From Onchocerca lupi (taxonomy: Eukaryota; Nematoda; Chromadorea; Rhabditida; Onchocercidae): a DNA stretch of 64,000 bases. The translations under genes were made by a program, and so were the position numbers. Where the stretch lies: the NCBI GenBank assembly GCA_028564675.1, contig JAOVVO010000347.1, positions 1 through 64,000 of the forward strand, in the 5' to 3' direction. Shown one piece after another: positions 39,301 to 51,434 of the stretch. How positions within the stretch are numbered: the stretch's first letter is position 1; each line of letters begins with the position of its first letter. The notes under the pieces are model-generated. The model ran no database searches and had not been told where the DNA came from. It worked only from the letters and a program-made list of their open reading frames with translations.

Positions 39301-42300
39301 CAAGGAAAATTGTTGCGTACAATTATGTTTGGCGTGAAGCGAGTGACCGCTAATAATATCGAAACCTTTGCTTTTATATTATTTCTGCTAGTTTTCGCTA
39401 TTGCTGCAGCTTCTTATTTATGGATTAAAGGTAATGGAATCTATTTAGTTGGTTTCATTATATGAGTAATGATCATCACTGCTTTATTTGTTTTCTGTAG
39501 TAAAAATTTTTATTAACTTTCTCTTTTTAGGAAGCGAAGATGAGTCGCGTAGTAAATATAAGTTGTTTCTGGAATGTTCGTTGATTCTTACTAGTGTAAT
39601 TCCTCCTGAATTACCTATAGAATTGTCACTTGCTGTGAATAATTCACTAATGGCACTACAGAAGCTTGGTAAAGTTCATTTTTCGTGCAGTATATCCAGA
39701 ATTATATTGTTTTATTGAGTACTATCTGGACTCTGCCACGCGAAGCATGGTCCAGATAGTCTGTGTAAATAAAAGTGTAAATGATGATTAGTTCAAAGTC
39801 TTAAATCTCCGAAAGTTCGTAAACATGCGCTTTATCTGTATAAGATATTTGAATAAAAACATTTTCCTATTCGAATGCAACATTGTGTCAAAATTTCAAA
39901 TCATTGGGTGAAGAACTTGAAACGTTGTGCGGAAATGAATAACGAACATTTACATTTTTATTTATTTAGATGAGCCATTTTTATATCACAGGTTTGTAAT
40001 GTTTTCCTTAAATTTAGTAAAAATGAACTCTGACGACTAATGACTTCGTTGCATCAACTTATTAAGTACTGATGATTGCTGTTTCAAAAAAAAACTGAAC
40101 TTTTTAGGTGTGTTTTGTACGGAACCATTTCGTATACCATTTGCTGGTAAGATCGATATATGCTGCTTCGATAAAACAGGAACACTAACAACAGATAATT
40201 TAATTGTTGAGGGTGATTATTTTAAGGCTTGCTGGCTATTATTTATAACTATTTAAATTTTTACTTGTTTTAATTACAGTTCATCAACACTCAATTTTTT
40301 CTTAGACTTTTCAGCAGTTTTTAGTGCTTCTATGAAAATACTTCAGTAAAGATAACTTTTTGCAGGAGTGGCTTCTACGAATTGTTTATGTTCGAGTGAT
40401 GAATGCCATATTCATCGTTTACCGTCTGAAGTCCCACCAGAATCAATACAAGTGCTGGTGACATGTCATAGTTTAATACGATTTGATGAGGATCTAGTGG
40501 GTGATCCATTAGAAAAAGCTTGTCTCAATTGGGCCGAATGGAATTTGACAAAAAGTAATTCTATGCTTTATATATTATTGTAATTACTTGCATGATATCT
40601 GGAGCGAATTGCTTTACAGGTTACGAGATTATCCCCTCATGTCAATTGTTTTATAAAAATACAGTTAATCATTTCAGATGATACAGTGATTCCGAGAAAA
40701 TCCAAAATGCAGCCTCTCAAAATTTTTCATCGGTATCATTTCTCCTCATTCTTCAAAAGAATGACAGTGATCGCTGGTTATGTTGCAGCTGGGACAAATG
40801 AAACTAAATATATTATAACTGTCAAGGGCGCTCCAGAAACACTGGAGAGTATGGTTTGTATTATACAAAGTTATTTAAAGATTTTTTTTTTCAGCTAAAA
40901 CATATTTATTATGAAATTATGTATTTTTTTGTTAAATTTTTTTTTTTTTTATTTTGGAGATAATTTCTATTCTTTTTACAGTATGAAACAGTTCCTGAAA
41001 ACTATATCCATGTATATCGAAACTTGGCACGACAGGGTGCGCGAGTTCTTGCTTTGGGCATTCGAGAGGTCGGATCATTAACCTATCAAGAGGTATGCAT
41101 ATATGTAATTTGGAATTGTTGAATTGATTTTATTTTGAGATCTTCAGTTGTTATGTTATACATTAGAACTTGTGTATTTAAATTCGGATCATTTAAAATA
41201 TATTCAGAGGGAGATATCCTTTTCTTGTTCATGTACTTGGAGTTGACATCATGTTGATATGTTATTGCTTTTTAGATACGGGATCGAAAACGAGAAGATT
41301 TCGAGCAAAATCTGACATTTGCTGGTTTCGTCGTTATATCATGCCCCTTAAAACCAGACACTAAAGCAATGGTAAAAGAAATTGCGGAATCATCTCACAG
41401 AGTGGTAATGATTACTGGCGATAATCCTCTTACTGCTTGTCATGTTGCTAAAGTTCTTCGATTCACAAGAAAGTCAACACCTATTCTCATTTTGGATCAA
41501 CCTCAAGGTCTTTAAACAATCGTTTTTTAGACTTTTCATCATAGTAAAACGAAATTTCATTCACTTGATATCTTTTGATAATGAGAAGCAAAATTTGGCT
41601 AGTCTCTCCAGTTTAAATTTGCTCAGACATTTAATACACTAGCAACAAAAAGCTGCTTTATTTTAGAGATTTTAATGTAAGAACGATAGATTTTCGCGAT
41701 ATATTTAACTTTTTATGAGGCAAAAGATGAAAAATAAAAGTTTGAAATAAAAAATAGGTTTTTTTTTTTTTGCACCATTATTGCAACTTTCTTGTTACGT
41801 TTCCTTCTTTCTGCATAAGTAGTACAATTTTGTAGGTAACAATAAATGGGTATGGAAATCAGTAAATGATGACTGCGAGTTCAGTTTGCAACCAAATCCA
41901 AGTGGTGAAGTAGCGTTTTTTATCAATGAACATGAGTTTTGTATCACTGGTCAGGTATGTTCCATTTTGTTATTGTTTTCCAAACATTGATTATGCTGTT
42001 CTCTAAATAGAATTGAGTTCGTCAAATGCTGGATAAAGTTTGTTAGATGTTCATTTACAATGATATTTCAACAATGGTCAGTTACAGAAATGCTGCTGAA
42101 GCATCATAATATAGTCTTACCACAAAGTTTCTATTTTTGGACATGTTTGATCAACTATACTTAGTACTGAAAGTTTATGATATTTCGACTTATATTATTG
42201 AATACATCTGGTTCGATTTTAAAAATATGTGAACACACTCCATGTTTCAGGCATTTATCTACCTTCTCAATAAGCATATTCAATTTCTGCGATACATTAT

Positions 42301-44896
42301 CCCTCATATAAAGATATTTGCCAGAATGGCACCCAAGCAAAAGGTAACAAAATGGCGTGTTCTAATATATTTGCTCCGTATGACATTATATTGCTTTCTA
42401 TTTTTTGGATTTCTTAATGAGTTATGATTAACCATGTTAAGCATATTGATATTTATTAAACTTCTACGATTTTAATGGACTGTTTGCAGAAAATTGTTCA
42501 GAATTAGTAGATTTTAAACTAAGTAATGATAAATAAAATTCCCTTTCACAAAAAAGTAGTTAACCTGGAAAGATTCGTACTTACATATCATTCGAGTATT
42601 TTGTTCTAAATTCAGGAACGGGTTATAAATGAGCTTAAGAGGCTTGGTTATATCACACTTATGTGTGGAGATGGTACAAACGATGTTGGTGCATTGAAGC
42701 ATGCTGATGTCGGTTAGGTTTTATTGCTGTTTTTTACTATTAATTTTTTGTTATGATTTTGTCATAATAAAGTCCACTTGGTTCTAATTATGTAGTTTCC
42801 GACTTGTAGTTATTACTCTAACAGGATTTTTCTATTGTTTCATCTACAAATGTTGAATATCTTGCTTCGTTTTTGTATTTCACTTTTTTTTTGTCATATA
42901 GACATTTTTCGTTTAGGTGTTGCATTACTTTCTCACCCATATGATGCTTCAAAAACTGGAGAGAAAAAGCGAAAGAAGGAGGAAGGAAATAAAGCAAACT
43001 TGTCCTCGGACAATCTCTATCAGTCTCTTTCAAACTTACATGCTAATTCAAGCAGTTCAGTAAGCAGTTTAAAAAAATCTCCGGCACAACATCCAGCTCG
43101 ACGGATGGATGCGCCGGCTGGTGCAAGACAAATCAGGTTACTAGTTTCAGTTGTCCTGATATTTTTGATGCAAATTTAAACTCATCGTCTCGGGTTACTC
43201 ACGAATACTATTATTGAATTATTGCAAAGTGATTTTTTGATTTTAATAAGTATATTTTATGTCAGACATAATCCTGTATCGAGTACTGCCGCCAGGCGGC
43301 TTGAGCAGATGATGAAGGATTTAAAAGATGAAGAAAAGATTCAAATTGTGCGACTTGGTGATGCTTCCATAGCAGCTCCGTTTACTTCGAAATACACATC
43401 CATACAGTCAAGTGCGTTTTCTTTCACTGAACTTGCAGAATAAAACAGTTAATTTTTAATTTCATTTTTTTTTTTCTGGTGATTGATTGCAGTATGTCAC
43501 GTTATCAAGCAAGGACGGTGTACTTTGGTTACAACGTTGCAAATGTTCAAAATTCTTGCTCTCAACGCTTTAGTGCTTGCGTATAGTCAGAGTGTACTCT
43601 ACTTAGATGGAATCAAGTTTTCTGACACGCAGGCTACCGTTCAAGGTCTACTTCTTGCGGCATGCTTTTTGTTCATCTCGAGATCAAAGGTGACGTTTCA
43701 GTTTATTGACAAATTTTACGAAGAATTTTCCACGAATTTTGCTTTATATATTTTTTTCTTCACTCCTACACCTGTAGACCCAGGATCTTTTTCATTACAG
43801 CCACTTAAAACACTCGCTAGACAGAGACCTATGCCAGACATATTCAATGCTTATACGCTTCTTACGGTATCTCTTCAGTTTGCCATTCATTTTGGTTGTT
43901 TAATATACATTGTGCGAGAAGCTCAGGCAACAGATCCTCGGTGAGTATTTTTAATAAATTTTTTTTGTTATTCTTTTGTACTGTATACTATGATAGAAGC
44001 TGTAAAAGTGGCGAGTTGTGTCATTTATGCTGATATACTTATTCTAGTGAAAAAGTCGATTTGGAAGCAGAGTTCAAACCAAATTTGCTTAATTCAGCAG
44101 TTTATCTTATGGCATTAGCATTGCAAGTGGCCACATTTGCTGTGAACTATCGGGTTGGTTTAGATTTTGAATCTTGGAGGCATTCTTTCTAATGAACAAT
44201 ATAAGTTATTAATAAGTGATATAACAAATAAAGCTCCCTGGACAGGGATGGTTATGATTAATCATTTTCCTTCTTCAGTAAAGAAGAACTTTTTGGCGTT
44301 GTTTTATTAATCGTTTGTTTTCAGGGTCATCCGTTCATGGAAAGTCTGTTGGAAAACAAACCTATGCTTTATAGTTTGTTGTTTTCTGGATCTGCTGTGT
44401 TTGCACTAGCATCTGGCATATCACCAGAACTTCTGGAGAAGTTTGAACTCGTTGAATTGCCGGTTGGAGTAAGTGGCCGCATTTATAGTGCTAACAGTTA
44501 CTAAGATTGAGTCTGGATTTTTATTCATTAATGAATGATTGTACGACGAAAAAGGGAAGTGGTTTGGGGTATTCAACCAGATTTGAGATATTCAATCATT
44601 TCATTTCACATTTCAATGTAGTGGGATGCCATTTTCGATGCGCTGATATTTTGGTATCTTTTAAATGTAGGTAATCAGCAGAAAAAGCTGTTGTTATGAA
44701 TTGGGACTTCGATCCTAGATTTTCAAATAATTTTCTATCAGATTTTTAAATCATTTTCACTTTTTTTATTTGCAGTTAATAAATGATATTTCAGTATCGA
44801 AAAGCTTTATTAACTTGCATAGCGACGGATTTGCTGGCTTGTTTTATAATTGATCGGATGTTGTGCTTTCTGTTTGGTGACATGAGATCTGTGTGA
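36327..44896 (+). CDS. catp-8: P5A-type P-type ATPase (ATP13A1/CATP-8), ER transmembrane-helix dislocase
   Basis: P5A ATPases sit in the ER membrane and use ATP to extract mistargeted or misoriented helices. 25 exons: 36327-36512, 36646-36708, 36819-36908, 37531-37718, 37810-37882, 38274-38499, 38629-38735, 38847-38952, 39224-39430, 39531-39668, 40108-40212, 40366-40554, 40678-40853, 40982-41092, 41276-41507, 41836-41954, 42251-42343, 42616-42712, 42917-43136, 43266-43411, 43493-43689, 43801-43940, 44048-44153, 44325-44468, 44795-44896. Every junction agrees in phase and gives 1186 residues (human ATP13A1: 1204). Motifs: VVKVVPTPNNGWAEVVPLHR in the N-terminal domain, TGES (303-306), P5A signature PPELPIE from 440, phosphorylation site DKTGT (Asp 483), KGAPET, MITGDNPLTACHVA, CGDGTNDVGALKHADVG (820-836), and GDASIAAPFTSK. 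Two N-terminal and several C-terminal hydrophobic segments are visible. An acceptor at 36293, 33 nt before the ATG, suits spliced-leader addition. Confidence 0.97.
39721..39975 (+). mobile_element. Helitron2/Helentron-like non-autonomous insertion in a catp-8 intron
   Basis: It lies in the 439-nt intron 39669-40107. An 11-bp perfect palindrome (ACTATCTGGAC 39721-39731, GTCCAGATAGT 39750-39760) encloses TGCCACGCGAAGCATG, closely like the terminal palindromes at 59700-59777. Next come TAAATAAAAGTGTAAATG and, about 200 nt on, its inverted form CATTTACATTTTTATTTA, like the ends of the large element. The block from about 39870 to 39975 resembles 59560-59695. The insertion is in the same orientation as the gene. 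Whether these parts form one insertion or the abutting ends of two is unclear. Confidence 0.65.
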
Positions 44897-47081
44897 CAAT
44901 GGTTATTTTTACTTCAATGTGATTGTCAGTGCGAGAGGAAAAGAATAGTCGTTGTTGATTTATCGTAAAAAATCATATATGACTTTATGGCAATTTTTCA
45001 AATTACAGCAAAGAATTCGACGCACATGTTAATTTCCAGTTTTTTATTTATTAGACGCGCTCGTAACGTTGCTAAACATAGCTCAGAATTTGTTATGATA
45101 AAATAATAATTTTTAGCTTCTCAACGACACCAAAATCACTGATTATTTCAGCCCACCTTCCGGTAATAGCATATTTTACAAAGTTTGTCCGTCTGAGAGA
45201 ACAGTGTTCAACAGCTAATAGGCTTAGAATTTAGCAAATAGTTAAAAAATTAAGCATCTGATTTACTGAATATACTGTATCAAGCACTAAGACCCGCATA
45301 ATACTTCCTCTCAGTTATTCAGTTCGATTTTTGCATGAATCCCTCGTTTCATTACAACGCAAGAAGTTACTATATGGATGAAGTTGAAACATTAACGAGT
45401 CTTGTAAAAAGGATGATTTTTTGAATTTTTGTTTTAAATATAACAAAATCGTTTACTAGATTCTCTTTATTCCATTTTTGAATTCGGAAGTCGAGATTGT
45501 CTAAAAGTCACGGTGATTATTCGTAACTTCATAGCTAATTGTAATTTTCAGTCCAGATGGTTCTTATGATAGGCATCAAATTAATAAATAGGATTATTTT
45601 GCTTAGTCAGGAGCACGAAGAAGTTTTCGAATGATTGTTTGATCGTGCTTAGTGTATTAAGTTTTTGTTTTTATATTGTTGATGGGAGCTATTATGATAA
45701 ATATTTAAAAATTCTCGCTTGTGTAACTTTCAGCGATAATGTAAGATTTATATTAAATTCTAATTCTGCCGCTTCTATTCTCTCCCTTGCATTTATGGTG
45801 TTGCAGCAAAAGCTAATCTTGACTCGTGTTGAAATATAAACGGTTATAAATATACTATATAAATCGCAGAGGCGGCTTGAAGTTAACTTTGTGTAAGACT
45901 TGCTTTTGCTTCTTAATTGTGTATTGATATGAAAAGGTTTCTCTTAAAATATTTGATAAATCCAACAGTTTATCTCGATCTTGAATTTCACTATCCCATT
46001 GGTTTTTGAAGATTTGGGACAAATCCTTTGAAACTGTATAGTTATATTGGAAATTGGAAATAATTTCAGTTGAAAATGACCACTTAGTACTTTGAAGGTA
46101 TCTCTTGTCCAATATCATGAAGACACATGCATTTTACTTAATAACTTGACCGCCTCTTATACGTTCAGAATTAATCTTATTGATAGACCTCTTAGGATAG
46201 AATGGTCATCTTGATGGCATGGTTGTTAACTCCTTGACAACTGCTTTGAAAGGTCGGATTACGCCAAACGATTTGTTTCGTTATCAATTCAGTGCTTATA
46301 GTTCGGAGAGAATGAAATGTTTTGTAGATGTTATTACTGTTCAAAGTATATTATTGTCTGCATAATAGAGCCTTAATAGATGCTAAATCATCCAACTCAG
46401 TTCACATTTGTTTCATCAATACAAGTTTATTTCATCCTTTCATGTTCATGATATTCGTTCTTGCAGTATGCAGACATTAGTGCAGAATCCAGAAGGCTTG
46501 CATCGAACAGTATTAACTGTATGATCAAACCCATTAAAACTAAATATTAATGACTTGTGAGTAGAAAATTATACTGACTCGTGTGGCAAATTTGAATTGA
46601 ATAAGTCTACAATAGGAGTTGCTAGTGTTACTGATAATGAAACTATTCTAAAAATATATCACGATTTTAAGGCTACCAACAAAAATAACCTACCATCAAG
46701 TATTAAATCTGGTTATAGCGCGAGGGGATTTTTTTTGATGGTTAATGCGGAGATTATTTTTGATGATGAGGACAGAGACTGTAGCCACACACCATATCAA
46801 ACTAATTAGGTTATCTTAGAAAATAATGACATTTTTATATTACAGAAAATCTGAAAATAAGTATACAGACCGTCCCTTAAACAATCTTTCAAGAAAAAAT
46901 CTTTTGAGCAAGTACCTTAGCGGCTGCATGGTGACGTTTCATTTAGCCTCGCCTATAGATTCTTTTTATTTTCTTTTAGATTCCGCTTTTTTAAATAATC
47001 GCATTGTTTAATGTTACACTAATAGGATAAAAACAAAAAATATTCTCAAATTCTGAAATACCATTTGAGAAAATTGAATGC
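44897..47081. other. Gene-free stretch between catp-8 and the retrotransposon
   Basis: It holds the catp-8 3' region, then AT-rich DNA without a recognisable coding sequence. Short open frames at 46597-46809 and 46826-47011 sit where a Pao gag could be expected, but I cannot match them to gag, and no 5' LTR is visible. Confidence 0.5.
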
Positions 47082-47960
47082 TTGCCACAATTGTTTCGAA
47101 AGTGGACACACGCAAATGATTGTAGAAATAGAAAACGAACTTGTTTCTTTTATAAAAGTCATCACAACACAGCACTATGTCAAAGCAACTATAAGGACCA
47201 CGAACAATATGTTGGACTAGACAAGGAAAGAAATAACTTTGTGAACGTCATTACACCGGATGAAAATACCCGATATGGAGAACAAAAAAGGATGAAGTTC
47301 TACTTTTATGTAAGGAAATTAAAGTCGTCAACCTAACCATGCATTAGATCCAAGAAGACGCTAAAGTATTGTTTAATGCAGGTTCAGAATCATCGTTCAT
47401 TTCGAGAAAATTAGCACAGTGATTGAACCTAGAAGGTGAAAATTCAATAAATAATTAAAATTTCTACTTTCAGTAATAAATAGCTGAGTCCTACCCCAGT
47501 TATACAACAGTAATCCGAATAAAAACTACAGACTCAAGAATTATATCACTCAAAGTCAATGTTTTAGAATATTTGACCAATCCAATACCAGTCGTTTCAT
47601 TCGCTCAACATGAGGTATCAACCATTCTGAATCAAATTCGATTAGATGGCGAATTAAAATGGAGAAACGCCCCGATGTACTTATCGGATCTGACTATTTT
47701 TCAGACTTTACACAATTCAAGAAGAGTCGAAAAGCAAAGTTAGGATTCTCCTTAGTAAAGACTAAGGTTAGTCCAATAGTGACCGGTAAAGGATATGTAA
47801 AGCAGCCATGTAATATCAACTCATCCAGAATGTGACATCTGTCGCGAACTATCGCGATACTCCAACCAAATTCCAAACAAATAAATATTCAAGCAAGTTC
47901 CTAATTGTAAATCAGTGTAACGAATATTATGAATCATTTTATATCCCTTGGATTTATTTC
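47082..47960 (+). pseudogene. BEL/Pao retrotransposon: gag zinc-knuckle and protease remnants
   Basis: Frame 47082-47336 carries a retroviral-type zinc knuckle of which only C...H...C remains: a Tyr stands where the second Cys is expected. After a frame change, 47360-47430 reads into a protease-like active-site stretch with Asn-Ala-Gly at the usual Asp-Ser/Thr-Gly position, and 47580-47810 continues as the Pao protease fold (GSDYFSDF, GFSLVKTKV). The frame then breaks. Missing catalytic residues and frame changes show an inactive copy. Upstream gag is absent or unrecognisable. Confidence 0.65.
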
Positions 47961-48239
47961 CCATGCTTTTCTGTTTTTATCACATCTTTGTATTCCTGTC
48001 ATACAGGAAATGCCATTGCTGTCATTCACTCACAATACTCATCTAAATTCACATTTTTGTGCATATTCACATGCTAATCTCATTAGATCTTGTTACGATT
48101 CTTATGTTGTATTCAGGTCTTAACAGTTTCCGGTGATTAATGTAAACCACTCCCATCTCTAATGTATATATACCTGGTTGTATTAAGAGAACAGCTATCT
48201 TCAAAATACAAATTTTGTAATTCGGTGTGATCGCGACCC

Positions 48240-48417
48240 GATTCGACTCTACACAACTTACCCCAATTCGACTTTACACAACATACCTCAACTCGACTCG
48301 ACACAATTAGCCCAACTCGATTGGACGCCACTCAACCAAATCGACTCGAAACAACTTAACCCAACTTAATATAACTCAGTCCAACTCGATTCGACGCAAC
48401 TCTGCTCAACTCGCCTA
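48240..48417 (+). repeat. Degenerate 24-25-bp minisatellite inside the Pao element
   Basis: About seven imperfect tandem units built on AACTCGACTCGACACAACTT followed by a C-rich spacer. Unit lengths are mostly 24-25 bp, one about 20. It lies between the protease and RT remnants, where unbroken pol would run, so it is a later expansion or insertion. A related ACTCAA/GTCAAC-rich stretch is seen in reverse at 60480-60600 inside a solo LTR. Confidence 0.75.
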
Positions 48418-48533
48418 GGTTCACTGGTGGTAATTGGTATTGATCGACATCACTCACCACGATTCAGAAATATCCACTACAATATCATGCAAAATGTGAC
48501 ATCACCAAATATATCAGTTATGCCAGCTACTGT

Positions 48534-48833
48534 ATTCTTCATAAAACCGTTCCAGATATCGATCAATTTTGGAAATTAGAAGTTATAAGCATACAAGAAA
48601 AGCTTGATAGTAATGACGATGAAGGAGTTTAGAACGATTCAAAGAAACTAATACAAAAACAAACGGACGATATCAAGTATCACGGCTTTGGAAAGAAACA
48701 AATTTCAAGCTAAATGATAACCTTAAATTGTGTTTCGGGCGATTAAAATCATTAGTCAAATGACTTCAGAATGACGAACGTCTATTTCAATGTACGATGA
48801 AACAATCAAAAATCAACTGTAATCCAGTATTAT
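48534..48833 (+). pseudogene. BEL/Pao pol: N-terminal part of reverse transcriptase
   Basis: The translation gives PDIDQFWKLEVISIQEKL, the conserved start of the Pao RT region, followed in other frames by a NGRYQVSRLWKE-like stretch and YDETIK before 48829. Stops and frameshifts are present. The reading is interrupted at 48834 by the solo LTR 48834-49567 and resumes at 49573 in the same frame once the LTR and one 5-bp duplicate are set aside, so the LTR arrived inside an already integrated Pao copy. Confidence 0.75.
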
Positions 48834-49567
48834 TGTCGAAAAACCCGAAATAAATTCTCTAAATTAACTCTTCTATCTCAAATTACTAATACCGTAAAAA
48901 ATTGTTCTATTTGGATAGTTACCAAATTCACATGTAAATTCCTTCTTATCAAAGTCTTGAACACCTGCTATATCTGTATCTTGAACATCTGGTAAAATTG
49001 TTTTTATAAAACATTTTCTAGATAAAGGATTCACCTCATTATGCAAAATTTCAACATTTTCCCACATTGAGAGATGAATCCGTTATCCAATTTATAATCA
49101 TTTAGCATGTATGATTATGCACATCTGTATGCTAATTTATAACGAAAAAAAAAATGTGTTTTCTCATGCAACAATCTCCTATACAGCATGAGAAAACTGT
49201 AACTCACTTTTTGTATTCTATAATCTACACCCCTTAACTAGGGGAGAGGGTTCATTCTTAAAAATTCGTTTTTGGCGATTAGTGGTGTAAATCTCGACTC
49301 CGGAAAACTTCGACGGTTATAACAAAACTTGGCTTATATTTTGACCTCAACTCTTCGATTTGGTAATCCTCGACTATTTCAGTTTTTACTTCACAAACTT
49401 CTACTTTTCAATTTCTATCCTATATATTATTCTGTCATCAATTATTTGCGGTATTTTCAATAAACGTAAAAATTATTGGTCCACGCATCTAGCAATTCAA
49501 CTCAAATCGTTTTTTTACTTCTCACCAAACACTAACTTCTCTCTTCAAAAGGAAAAAATTCACGACA
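48834..49567 (+). mobile_element. Solo LTR, family A (734 bp), inserted in Pao RT; target duplication ATTAT
   Basis: It starts TGTCGAAAAACCCG and ends TTCACGACA, flanked by ATTAT at 48829-48833 and at 49568-49572. The sequence aligns over its length with the reverse complement of 60421-61170 (for example GTTTTCTCATGCAACAATCT against its counterpart near 60790, and the CCCACATTGAGAGATGAAT block near 49060). Its last ~150 bases match window bases 1-149. No internal region is present, so it is a solo LTR left by recombination between LTRs. The 5-bp duplication and TGTCG...CGACA ends fit the BEL/Pao group. Confidence 0.93.
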
Positions 49568-49572
49568 ATTAT

Positions 49573-50160
49573 TGAAAAAGTGAACGACAATTCAAAAAAG
49601 GTAGGAACCATTCATTATTTACCACATCATAAAGTGATAAAACCCAATAAATCGATCACAAACTTAGAATCGTTTAAGACGCTTCAGTTCATCACAAAGG
49701 ATCAAAAAGTCTCAATGACATTTTGTACCGAAGACTTACTACATTTCCTGATTTAGCAGGAAGATTTCATCATTTCCACGCAATGGATAATATTATAATA
49801 GCCGATATAGAAAAGGCTTTTCTGCAATTTAAATTACTTCCGACAGAAAGGAACTGCACGAGATTTCTTTGGTTAAAAGATTCCGAAAACCAGTTGCAGA
49901 AGAAAACCTAGTGTGTTTTCGATTCCAAAGAGTTCCCTCTGGAATAATATCATCGCCTTTTTTACTGTCTGCAACTCCCAATCACCATCTCGAGAATTAT
50001 GGAACAGAAACTGCCACGAGATCAGGAAAAACCTATATGTCGACAACATTATATTACCAATCAAACGAACATTACAAATTTATGAGGAGATGAAATCAAT
50101 CTTCAAAGATGCTTCCATGAATATAAGAAATTTTTTTTTTGAACAATAAGGAATTCAATG
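49573..50160 (+). pseudogene. BEL/Pao pol: reverse transcriptase, remainder
   Basis: Downstream of the LTR the frame reads IIEKVND then YLPHHKVIKP, followed by DASVHHKGSKSLND, ADIEKAFLQFKL (RT motif with the first catalytic Asp), FQRVPSGIISSPFLLSAT and LYVDNIILP. The YxDD motif appears as YVDN at 50036-50047. At least three frame changes (near 49900, 50015 and 50135, the last in a T/A-rich run) and a stop make it inactive. Confidence 0.85.
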
Positions 50161-51322
50161 CGCAGATACCAGAACAGGATCTTGCCGAGGTAAATCAAAC
50201 GAAGAAAATTCTTGGTATCAATTGGAATCCACACAACGACTCTACAGAAATAACTTTAAAGCCATGGAGCAACAAGGAACCAACAAAAAGGACGATATTG
50301 CAATTTATTGCTTCTCAATTTGACCCATTAGAATACTTAGTACAACGATGGTATCACTCAAATTATTCCTTCAAACTCTTTGGAAAAAAATGTTTCTTAG
50401 GAACAAATGTTAGAAGATGTAGAAGTTTAAGCTTGGAAATCGCTGATAAATTCATGACCAATCCAAATAAAGAAAATTCAACGTATAGCAATCGATCCAT
50501 TACAACAATTAAATTTCCATGTATTTACGGATGTTTCTACCAGCACATATGTTGCTGCTGTGTTTGCACACACCAGGGCCAAAAATATCCTTGATCTTCG
50601 CCATGTCATGAATAAGTCCAATTAAAGGCATGACAATACCGAAATCAGAATTGTTAGCGATACTGATTGAAGTAAGAGCAACCAGATTCGTCATTGAACA
50701 ATCAGACTTTGAAAATACGAAAGTAACTTTATGGTCAGACTCGCGATGCGCGTTGCACTGGATACAAAATCAGTCACGTCTCTTACCAAGATTTGAACAA
50801 AATCGAGTTGAAGAGATACGGACGTCCCATTTTTCATTTCGATATATCCCAAGTGAATGCAGTTCTGCGGATATAGTTACAAAGGGAATTGCACCAGATC
50901 AATTAGCGAATTTCCAACTTTGGTGGACAGGACCGGAGTGGCTAAAGGATGAAGAATCGAAATGGCCTCAGTGGGAATATAATATTCATGACGAATGCGA
51001 AGAAAAAATAAAGGATGAAGAAGGAAAAAAAATAGTGGCATCAATTATCGAGAGAAGTCTCGCGAAAACATGGATTAAATTTATAGACGCAAGCCGATTC
51101 AGCAAATTGTCAAGGATGATAAGAGCTACCATTAGAGCTGTGAAATTTCTCAAATTAATCTCCAAGAACAAATTTCCATGGTTGAGTTATATAGAAGGAA
51201 ATCTTATTACTTCGTATGAACATGAATTCGCTTTGAATTTATTAATCAGACAAGCTCAATCAGAAGGATTGACAGCAAAAGGAGCGGAAAAATATGATTT
51301 ACACTATGCAGAGGACTCTTGA
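50139..51322 (+). pseudogene. BEL/Pao pol: connection and RNase H domains
   Basis: Frame 50139-50594 carries KKILGINWNP, the usual link after RT, and then degrades. Frame 50630-51322 is a clear RNase H/Pao peptidase-adjacent region: SELLAILIEVRAT, VTLWSDSRCALHWI (catalytic Asp), FRYIPSECSSADIVTKG, LWWTGPEWLKDEESKWP, then the typical alpha-helical stretch RMIRATIRAVKFLKLI. This 231-codon open frame is the best-preserved piece of the element. Confidence 0.88.
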
Positions 51323-51434
51323 CAATTTGTACATCGAATACAACTCCCAGATAAAGGAAAAGATGTATCATACTCAATTTATCTCCCAAGGCATAACAAA
51401 ATAATAGAACTTTATACAGCACTATCACGAAGAA

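Noticed and set aside
43483..43944. 153-codon open frame taken as one exon
   Set aside because: Comparison with P5A-ATPases shows an in-frame 111-nt intron (43690-43800) within it.
46597..47011. Two ORFs as possible Pao gag
   Set aside because: No gag motif recognised. The zinc-knuckle region only begins after 47082.
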